Assembly: GCF_907165205.1 (NCBI RefSeq)
Contig: NC_058192.1
Location: 27,742,001-27,806,000 of the forward strand
DNA length: 64,000 nt
Direction: 5' to 3'
Source of the DNA: Coccinella septempunctata
Lineage: Eukaryota > Arthropoda > Insecta > Coleoptera > Coccinellidae
Within the stretch, counting starts at the first letter, position 1. Each line of letters starts with the position of its first letter. This document shows positions 56,687-64,000 of the stretch, in pieces. Both the position numbers and the translations under genes were made by a program. A model generated the notes under the pieces. It was not told the DNA's origin. It was given only the letters and a program-made list of their open reading frames with translations, and did not search any database.

Positions 56687-56716
56687 ACCGAAACACTCCC
56701 AACCGTCCTCCTCGGA

Positions 56717-57253
56717 ATGCGAGCAGCCTGGCGAGAAGACCTAAAAGCAACGGCAGCAGAACTAGTATATGGAGAGCCCCTCAGATTGCCTGGGGAGTTC
56801 CTGGATTCCAGAAGTACGGATGACAGCGAGAACACATCCGACTTCATAGTGAACCTGAGGCAACAAATGCAAGAAATAAGGCCCGCTGACGGAAGCCACC
56901 ACGTAGAGCGAACCAGCTTTATATTCAAGGACTTGCTAACTTCACCTTACGTTTTCGTCCGGCATGATGGTCCGAAGAAAGGCCTGCAAAACCCATACGA
57001 CGGACCATACGAAGTGTTGAGTCGAAGTCCAAAACACTTCGTAATAAAAATAAACGGCAAAGAAACGACAGTGACAATCGACAGGTTAAAACCAGCCTAT
57101 GTCATCGCGGACGACGATATGAAGAACCAGCCAATGCAAGAACACCCTGTAGAACCCGATAGAGAAGATCAAACTCCAGCCCAGGAAAGAACAACTACTA
57201 GATCCGGCAGAAGAGTTCATTTTCCCAAGAGATTTCTACAATATGTTTCGTAA
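56717..57253 (+). pseudogene. Pol part 3: integrase C-terminal region
   Basis: 178 residues, same frame as part 2 beyond the nonsense codon. Contains MRAAWREDLKATAAELVYG, YVFVRHDGPKKGLQNPYDGPYEVL and TVTIDRLKPAYV, the usual end of Mag/Gypsy integrase. It stops just before the 3' LTR. Confidence 0.82.
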
Positions 57254-57275
57254 CTTCGTCACTGGTGGGGGAGTG

Positions 57276-57855
57276 TGTAGGAAATGTAATAATTTCCTCG
57301 AAAATAAATTCACATGCCGAATTCCTACAACAAATTCGACGAGAAAATCAAAACGGAGAAACATAGGAAACCACTCCTCCTTCGTCGTACAATTTCATTG
57401 GTGCAGAGAAAATGTTCCGAAAATGGTATAAAAAGAACCCATATGGAAAGCAAAACTCAGTCACATTCACACTCAGCGATCGAGACAGACGACCACCAGC
57501 TAAGAAAATTACGCATATCGTTTCCGCATTCCGAGCCTGCATACAAAAGGTTTTTCTCAAAACCACTCCAGCTACTCGAAGACCTGCGGTCCCAACACAT
57601 CTGGCAACAATTATCAGGGCGACACTTGACCTGCATCCCGAGCCTGCATTCCGGACGTCAACAGTGACCGCACATTAGGGCGAAACAAATTCGTTTTTGT
57701 TAAAACGACATTGCCCATATTTTACTCTTCAGGGCAACCCTCATAAAGTTGGGTTGAATAAAAACTGTGATATTCTGTTGGAATATTTTATTTCACTTCC
57801 CTTTTCCCTAGAAAAACTAACGATAGTTCCAGCTCAACAGACTATTCAACCCACA
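57276..57855 (+). repeat. 3' LTR of the Mag-type Gypsy
   Basis: Almost identical to the 5' LTR; substitutions are seen near 57306, 57532, 57542 and 57723. Followed by GTAC. Confidence 0.92.
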
Positions 57856-57859
57856 GTAC

Positions 57860-58913
57860 TAAAAACCGACTATGTACTTTAATCTTTGGTCGTCAGCTTT
57901 GCTTTGCCTGGACTATGTTATAAAGCCCCTTTCTTTCAGATGTTAGTGGGATTGGGAGCCATAATTTTGTTACTATCAATACAGCTCTGATTTTTCTTTT
58001 TTATTAGCTGGACCCTGCCGTTCCTAAAGTGGAATAATGTACTATAACAATTGTCTTTTGAATTTTTGAATGGTCGGATGGGAGAAGACGATCGTAAGCG
58101 GCCACGTTTTTGTTTCAATTTTCAGAATTGAAATACGTAAAAAAGCATCGAATCCTATATTGTATTGAAGTTTTGTTACATAATGCTCATCGGTTTTCAA
58201 TCTAACATTTATAATGAGTTTCATTTTCATCTGTTTAGGAGATTAATGCTGTTCAAATCGATACTGAGGTTTTTAAAATCAATTCACATGAAGAAGTTAG
58301 ATATGCAGTTTTCCACAGGACAATGGGAACGTGGATAGTAAATTTTCCGGTGAAAAACCAGAATATATGACCTCACACTCGCACAAGGAAATGAAATAAT
58401 AGACATTAGAGCAGTGGCGGATTAACATATTTGCCGCCAGTATTCAAATTCTATTCAAATTTTGCCGCCCTCACCATAATTATTTAGTTCAAAATATTAT
58501 ATTAGTTTCTGTGTCAGTGAAAATGTAGCTTGAGATTTGTACACTGTGATTCTATAATAACTACTCCTAAATTCTATTATTGTGACATAGAGAATCGATG
58601 TATCAGTTCCCGAATTCCCAGATCATTTTCACAGCGCAACGATCAAGTTAAGAATTCACAAGAAATAGAACGTTTATTTCTGAGTGGAATAAAATTTATT
58701 CATAGACTCCTAATTAAGCGAAGTAATGGATATATTGATTGATATTAGTCACACAGTGATATACATTCATAATTTAATCATTTTTATTGAGCACACAGTT
58801 AAAATAGAATAAATATATCTATATTGATAAAAGAGGATCTAAGGTTTACTTCAAAATGCTTTATTGTTCAAACGATCGCACCAAGCCACCAAATTGGACA
58901 ATTCTTTTTTTGT
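57860..58913. other. Spacer without recognised features
   Basis: AT-rich, with no ORF or repeat I can support. Confidence 0.5.
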
Positions 58914-60599
58914 TGTGTTTATTATTGTTAGGGCAAGGTTTATATAACAAAATATTCCCAAAAAAAATTGTACAGAACAGAAAAAAGGCATTCCTTTTTC
59001 TTACGACCAATCGAGCAATCACGATGAGTTAGTTATTATTATCTACCCTGTGATGGGCTTTTTCTCTCACCCTGGACGCTCCTTACGGTTGCTCGGGCGC
59101 CAGTGGGGCAATCAGTCAAACCCCACGTCTCTCACAGAATCTCCAAAGAATTGGAGAGCCCGGGTAGACTTGAGTATCAGTGGAGAAGGGTATCGATGAA
59201 GACTAGGGCGGTAGCGTCTTCTAAGTGTCTGCTTTTCAACGTTCTTTAGGCGTTAGAAAGAGTACTTACCTCTTCTAACTAAACTCTTAGATGAAACTGA
59301 TTTAATAAATAGACTCTCACTGGCAAAATAATTGGCAACACAAAAATAAATGTTCAGCTATTTATTTCTATTAAAATAAACTGTACACAAAAGAAAATAG
59401 ACAGGAATGTACAAGTAATAATGAATGTCGATGTCAACCGGCGGCCTGGTCGGTGTGAGGGCGGCTGATGAAATACGGTCTCTCCAGGAAAAATACGGTT
59501 GAAATAGACGGCAAATACGGTTAAATTTTGTACGGTCACTCCAGAGGAGTACGGTAAAAAAAATAGACGGTAGTTACGGTCTGTTGAGATCCTGGCAAGT
59601 CACTCCTTCTGTCGGCGGAAATCGGTACAGTGGCTGGTCTCAGTCGAATGGCAGTGCACCCTGTCTCTCTCTCCTTGTCTCCCTCTCTCTCTGTTACCCT
59701 CTGTCGGCGGAAATCGGTACCGTAGCTGGCCTCAGTCGAATGGCAGTGCTGTCTCTCTCTCTCTCTCTATCTATCTCTCTCTCTCCCTCTGTGGTCCACA
59801 AAATGGCTGCCAGTCAGACAGCAGGTCGGAAGGAACTGTCAACCTGTAACTTGATCGGTCGGAAGTCGGCAATCTATTAACAAAATAAGCACCAAAAATA
59901 CGGTAGGAACACCAAGTCCTCCTGGGACCCAACGGCGGTCGGATAACGGACGCGGAAGCCGGCACTATACTCAGTCTACGATCACTAGATCAAGTTCAAA
60001 CGGTTAGTAAGTATTCTCAGCCAGTCCAACAGACTAAAGAAAGCGGAAAATAGCCCTCAGGTATGCACTACGTAAGAAATAATAATACTACGAGTGACTT
60101 GCCTTAAACTTTTGTCTTCCTGACGTAATAATCAAAATTTCCAATTCCACCTTCGGCACTTTTCTCCACAGCACGATCTCAATTAATTTTCCTCTGACCT
60201 TCAGCCGCTTCAGCGCCCTGCGCTGAAGAAGTACCTCCCCTCTCCTTGGGAACCTTGCCCCACCATTGTTCGGTCAATCAGCCGGCTCGGAAAGAAACAG
60301 AAACAACTGAAGAGACGGAAAAACTGAACAAGTTGAAAGACCGCTCTCGACTCAGAAAATGTACGGTTGAACGGAAATAATTACACAATACAGGAATTCT
60401 GAAAGCAAAAGACATTTACGGTTTCTGCTACAAATATGGAACTAGTCGGTGGAAAACAATGTTAAAATATCAATCGGTAAAGACCCCCTATGATGATATA
60501 ACGGTTTTCTTCAAAAATATTTCGGTTAATAGGTCGCATTATACAAGTATAGGTGAAGAAATTTCGTTTTCGTGGCGGGGCAAAATCTGCCTCGTCACA
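58914..60599 (-). repeat. Probable 3' LTR of the third Gypsy
   Basis: The right edge is fixed by ...CTCGTCACA|TCCCCCTCTGCCTTCC on the plus strand, which is a polypurine tract followed by TGTGACGAGG on the element strand. The left edge is unproven. It contains two (CT)n runs, an internal 55-bp duplication (59609 and 59701) and many ACGGT words. Confidence 0.45.
59609..59754. repeat. Direct duplication with (CT)n microsatellites
   Basis: CTGTCGGCGGAAATCGGTAC...CAGTCGAATGGCAGTGC occurs at 59609-59662 and again at 59701-59754. Each copy is followed by a CT-rich run, the second reaching about 59795. Confidence 0.85.
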
Positions 60600-60892
60600 T
60601 CCCCCTCTGCCTTCCGAAAGAAAAATAAAACGGAGTTTTATTTTTCTTCCAACTCGCTGTGTTCGTCGGTATCGGTTGGTTTTAGCCTGTGAACAAACGA
60701 ATGCTGCGGGGTTATTGACCTCGGAGTTGTTTTCCGGCATAATGAACTAGCTAATAGAAATTTGACGGTAGATACGGTAGCGCATCCACCAATTATTAAG
60801 GCAGATCAAAGGCGGTTTACGGAACGGTAAGTTTAATAGAAGGAAGAAAAAAAAAAAAAAAAGAAGAAAAAAAATACATTAATCGGTGTCGA

Positions 60893-61537
60893 TCAGTCGA
60901 CCTTAACCTTCTTCCTAAGGGTCGGCGACGGTGTGGGCGCTGCTGGGGCGGCCGGTCTGAGCCGCAGGTCCGGCAGCCAGGCTTCTTCGTTCTCGTTCTC
61001 TTCTTCTTCCCGGTTTCTCGACGGTGGGGATAAACGGTGGTCGGTGGATGAACGGTGGTCGGTGGATAAACGGTGGTCGGTGGATAAACGGTGGTCGGTG
61101 GATAAACGGTGGTCGGTGGATAAACGCACTCGGTTGGATGCCCCTACACAGCAGTCGCGGGACAATACCCCCATAAGGCCGCATCTGGAGCAGAATTTGA
61201 CCCTTACTCCTTGGCATCTCTCCCTGGTGTGGCCTTCACCACCACACCTCCAACAGCTTCGTGGTCCCAGCTCAAGGAATACCTGGATTCCATTGGTGCC
61301 AACGGTTCTGGTGGCTGGCCTCACGGTATTGGTACTCGCATCTGTGGTTACTGGCCTGGGGCACTCAAAATCCGTCCACAGGCTCATGGCTGGCGACGAC
61401 TCCCTGGACGGTGGAGACGGTAACGGTAGGGGTGTTGACGGTGACGGTGACGGTGACGGTGGGGGCGGAGGCGGTGACGGTGGAGGCGGCGTGATGGATC
61501 GGAACCGTAGCGGTCTCCCCAAACTATAACGGCGCAT
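60893..61537 (-). CDS. Proline-rich zinc-knuckle ORF downstream of Gypsy pol
   Basis: 214 residues on the element strand, between pol and the 3' LTR. Residues 17-47 are almost only Pro and Ser. A zinc knuckle C95-X2-C98-X4-H103-X4-C108 is canonical. A second, C116-X2-C119-X4-V124-X4-C129, has Val in place of His. Residues 139-168 are five copies of a six-residue STDHRL repeat. The tail is acidic (REEEENENEE), then basic (LRKKVKVD). Zinc knuckles normally sit in Gag, upstream of pol, so their place here is unusual. It may be a nucleic-acid-binding accessory protein. The Met start is the first in frame and not otherwise supported. Confidence 0.6.
   Translation of the reverse strand: MRRYSLGRPLRFRSITPPPPSPPPPPPSPSPSPSTPLPLPSPPSRESSPAMSLWTDFECPRPVTTDASTNTVRPATRTVGTNGIQVFLELGPRSCWRCGGEGHTRERCQGVRVKFCSRCGLMGVLSRDCCVGASNRVRLSTDHRLSTDHRLSTDHRLSTDHRSSTDHRLSPPSRNREEEENENEEAWLPDLRLRPAAPAAPTPSPTLRKKVKVD
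61032..61126. repeat. 18-bp minisatellite inside the zinc-knuckle ORF
   Basis: About five units of GTGGTCGGTGGATAAACG. Each unit is six codons, so copy-number change keeps the frame. It encodes the STDHRL repeat. Confidence 0.9.
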
Positions 61538-61631
61538 CCTGCAAATACATACAGTTAATCGGACAGTAATTTACGGTTCATTAGTACCCTGTTCGCTTTG
61601 AACGGTACTACTATACGGTTAGTAACGGTAA

Positions 61632-64000
61632 TTATATTTCAGACACCCCCTCTTCAAGAGAGGGCTTCAGATCTTTAATATGAACATGTCGGAAAACCTT
61701 ACCACCGCCATCCTTGATGTTATACACTACCGGAGAGATTACTTTGACAACGGTATATGGACCGGAGTATTTCGGAGCCAATTTGGCGGCAATTCCCTCT
61801 ACTGCAGAAGATAAGGGATGCTCCCTTCGGTACACCTGGTCTCCTATTCGGCATCGCCAGTCCCTCCGGCGTAGATTGTAGTAGTGGCTCTGCTGGGAGA
61901 AAGCTTGGGCTAATCTAGTTCGGACAAACTCATAAGTTTCGGTAAAACGGTTAAGTTTATTTGCATGCAAAGCAACCTGCGGTTCGGTGTCCGGTTCGGT
62001 GTGATCCTTTTCATCCCGGTTGGCCATCTCAGCTACATACTTGGCGTTCGGTGAACGCATCTCCCTACCAAAATTCAGGAACGCTGGGGTGTATCCGGTC
62101 GACTCCTGCCTTGCAGAGTTTATTGCGAAGGTCAACTCCTTCAGATGCTCATCCCAGGTACGCTGATCTTTTCCACAGAACTGAGCTATCATGGTTTTGA
62201 GGGTACGGTTGGCTCTTTCTACGGGGTTACATTGGGGAGAATACACTGGTGCAAAACGGTGTCGGATCCCAAGATCTCGTAGACTTCCCTTGAACAACCG
62301 GCTATCATACTGGGATCCATTATCACTAATGACGGTTTTCGGGCATCCAAACTTCAGGATTACATCCTCGTACAAAGCCTGGTACACACCCTTTGCGGTT
62401 GCTCTTCTCAAGGGCCTGGCTTCCACCCATTTCGAAAATCGGTCCTGCATCACAACTAAATAACAGTTTCCCTTCCTCGAACGAGGAAGGGGCCCCACAA
62501 TATCGGTGCTAACGGTATCCCAAGGTTCTCTTACCATATACGGATGCATTTTCCCCGGTGGCTTCTGTTGTGGAACCTTGTACCTCTGACACGTACCACA
62601 TCTACGGACATAACGGGCTATTTCTCTGAACATTCCTGGCCAATAGTAGTTCCGGGCTATTCGAGATATGGTTTTCGCTATCCCCAGGTGTCCAGCGGTC
62701 GGTCGGTCGTGGTTTTCCTGTAAAATAGCTATTCGGTCTTCCCTTGGAACGCATAACTTCCACGGATTGCCGAATTCCGGCTCGGTAAAGTCATCTGAAT
62801 CCCAAAAATGACGGTATAATTTTCCGTACACAATAGTGTAATCGGGAAACGCTGCGGAATTCGCTCTTACCTCGGCCAATTTCTTCCTGTACCATGTACA
62901 ACTTACAGTATCCTCGGTCAAACAGATGGTCTCGGTCGGTAACGGTAACGGATTTCTGGACAGACTGTCTGCTACACGGTTAAGGGTTCCTTTCCGGTAC
63001 TTTATATCGAAGTCATATTGTTGTAGAAATATGCTCCATCTCGCAATCCTTCCGGTGGGAGACTTGATAGATTGTAGCCATCGCAGACTCATGTGGTCGG
63101 TTACAACGGTGAAACGGTAGCCTTCCAGATACGGTCGCAGCTTGTCAATGCTCCACACTATTGCCAGACATTCTTTCTCTGTAACAGAGTAATTTTTCTC
63201 TGGACCTGACAAGGTCCTGCTAGCATAAGCTATAACTCTTTCCTGTCCATCAACGGTCTGTGTCAGAGCAGCTCCCAGTCCTGCATCTGAAGCATCGGTT
63301 TGAAGGACAAACGGTTTTGAAAAGTCCGGGCAGGCCAATACCGGTGATTGTGTCAACTTCTGCTTCAGAGTCTCAAAAGCATTCTGTTGGGCGGTTTCCC
63401 ATTTCCAGGTTTGCTTCTTTTTGAGTAATGTGGTTAACGGAGCCACCACCCTGGAGAAATCCTCGATGAATCTACGGTACCATGAAGCAACACCAAGAAA
63501 ACTTCTCAGCTCTCGTACGGATTTCGGTGCAGGCATTTCATTTATGGCTGAAATCTTATCAGGATCGGTACAAATGCCGTCCTCGGTTACTACATGTCCC
63601 AGATATTTCAATGATTTTCTTACAAACTCACATTTTTCCGGATTTAACTGCAGGTTGGCCTCCCTGAGGCGGTGGAAAACTTTCCTTAGGTTGTCAAGAT
63701 GTTCGTCCAATGTCTCTCCAAGAACCACTATGTCATCCAAGTACGCAAATGCATCCGGTTCCATCTCAGGGCCAATAACTCGGTCTAAAAGACGTTGAAA
63801 GGATGCCGGTGCGGAATGCAGACCAAAAGCCATTACTTTGAACTGGAACAGCCCACGGCCAGGGACGGTAAATGCGGTGATCGGTCGGCTCTCGGGGGCT
63901 AACGGTACCTGCCAATAACCCTGTTTCAGGTCAATAGTAGAGATATACTTGGCTTTTCTCAGTTTGTCTAAAATTCCTGAAATATATGGCAACGGATAGG
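61632..64000 (-). CDS. Gypsy Pol: RT, RNase H, integrase (partial, intact)
   Basis: An open frame of about 789 codons reaching the window edge (the upstream codons at 63993-64000 are also open). RT from YISTIDLKQGYWQVPL, with catalytic YLDDIVVL. RNase H with QTDASDAGLGAAL, TEKECLAIVW and VVTDHMSL. Integrase zinc domain HDRPTAGHLGIAKTI...CGTCQRYK, then Asp in STDIVGPLP, Asp in ISDNGSQYD and Glu in PVERANRTL. The C-terminal domain has GDQVYRREHPLS, APKYSGPYTVV and HIKDLKP. The order RT-RNase H-integrase shows Gypsy/Metaviridae. No disabling change is seen, so the element may be young. Confidence 0.92.
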   Translation of the reverse strand, partial: YPLPYISGILDKLRKAKYISTIDLKQGYWQVPLAPESRPITAFTVPGRGLFQFKVMAFGLHSAPASFQRLLDRVIGPEMEPDAFAYLDDIVVLGETLDEHLDNLRKVFHRLREANLQLNPEKCEFVRKSLKYLGHVVTEDGICTDPDKISAINEMPAPKSVRELRSFLGVASWYRRFIEDFSRVVAPLTTLLKKKQTWKWETAQQNAFETLKQKLTQSPVLACPDFSKPFVLQTDASDAGLGAALTQTVDGQERVIAYASRTLSGPEKNYSVTEKECLAIVWSIDKLRPYLEGYRFTVVTDHMSLRWLQSIKSPTGRIARWSIFLQQYDFDIKYRKGTLNRVADSLSRNPLPLPTETICLTEDTVSCTWYRKKLAEVRANSAAFPDYTIVYGKLYRHFWDSDDFTEPEFGNPWKLCVPREDRIAILQENHDRPTAGHLGIAKTISRIARNYYWPGMFREIARYVRRCGTCQRYKVPQQKPPGKMHPYMVREPWDTVSTDIVGPLPRSRKGNCYLVVMQDRFSKWVEARPLRRATAKGVYQALYEDVILKFGCPKTVISDNGSQYDSRLFKGSLRDLGIRHRFAPVYSPQCNPVERANRTLKTMIAQFCGKDQRTWDEHLKELTFAINSARQESTGYTPAFLNFGREMRSPNAKYVAEMANRDEKDHTEPDTEPQVALHANKLNRFTETYEFVRTRLAQAFSQQSHYYNLRRRDWRCRIGDQVYRREHPLSSAVEGIAAKLAPKYSGPYTVVKVISPVVYNIKDGGGKVFRHVHIKDLKPSLEEGVSEI

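Larger units (their letters stand above)
52732..57855 (+). mobile_element. Mag-type Gypsy LTR retrotransposon, near complete
   Basis: 580-bp LTRs (52732-53311, 57276-57855) differ at only about four or five positions by eye. 4-bp TSD GTAC (52728-52731 and 57856-57859). A PBS-like ATTGGTGACCCC follows the 5' LTR, and a purine tract GGTGGGGGAGTG precedes the 3' LTR. Gag and Pol overlap in a -1 relation. Pol has one frame change near 54800 and one nonsense codon at 56684-56686. A recent but already inactivated insertion. Confidence 0.93.
58914..64000 (-). mobile_element. Third Gypsy LTR retrotransposon (3' half, runs off window)
   Basis: Minus-strand element. The pol C-terminal two thirds are at 61632-64000, an extra ORF at 60893-61537, and a purine tract next to TGTGACGAGG marks the inner edge of the 3' LTR at 60599. 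The outer LTR edge is uncertain; a TG near 58914 is only a guess. The 5' LTR and gag lie beyond the window. The whole unit is unusually rich in ACGGT on the plus strand. Confidence 0.75.

Noticed and set aside
60933..61529. 198-codon plus-strand ORF opposite the zinc-knuckle ORF
   Set aside because: A shadow of the GC-rich, repeat-containing minus-strand ORF; it has no motif of its own.

Overview
The window looks like a repeat-rich arthropod (probably insect, possibly beetle) nuclear genome segment. Two intact host genes with small introns, AT-rich non-coding DNA, and insect-type transposable elements (RTE, CR1/Jockey and R1-like LINEs, Gypsy, Tc1/mariner, P/THAP-like fragments, a Foldback-like element) support this. 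There is no operon, ribosome-binding-site or CRISPR structure. The species call is inference only.

Host genes. (1) A TM9SF4-type nine-transmembrane protein lies on the minus strand. I reconstruct it as eight coding exons between 34447 and 9065, giving a 624-residue product with every splice junction in phase and a C-terminal KID tail. Its introns are inflated by transposons: one is 15.8 kb and another 3.9 kb. (2) MAD2 (spindle checkpoint, HORMA domain) lies on the plus strand at 50272-50991 as three exons encoding 202 residues. A short spliced fragment of an unrecognised gene lies at 2-283.

Layout. 384-7370: a decayed EN+RT LINE (minus) split by a Gypsy element (1434-5438, plus, 4-bp TSD) and by a 34-bp hairpin insert. 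9-34 kb: TM9SF4, with its introns holding a Tc1 copy split by a CR1-like LINE, several inverted-repeat elements, an R1-like LINE split by another LINE, a tRNA-derived SINE, a minisatellite, a THAP fragment, and a mariner-like element (24086-30414) that contains a 1.1-kb MITE and a near-complete RTE with an 11-bp TSD. 34.7-43.9 kb: a 9.2-kb Foldback-like element whose arms are arrays of a 176-177-bp satellite monomer, flanked by a 9-bp TSD and split by an intact-ORF LINE. 44-49 kb: a cluster of very short palindromic inserts and MITEs. 51.7-52.4 kb: a mariner-like MITE. 52.7-57.9 kb: a young Mag-type Gypsy. About 58.9-64 kb: the 3' half of a third Gypsy (minus), running off the window.

Most noteworthy. 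(a) The first Gypsy carries, in frame after the integrase C-terminal region, a TARG1/OARD1-like macro domain plus a CCCH zinc finger. (b) A set of 11-37-bp palindromes is inserted with 7-8-bp target-site duplications and shares CA..TG termini with a 243-bp MITE. (c) The Foldback element has satellite-built arms. (d) The third Gypsy has a zinc-knuckle, proline-rich ORF downstream of pol and a striking excess of the pentamer ACGGT.
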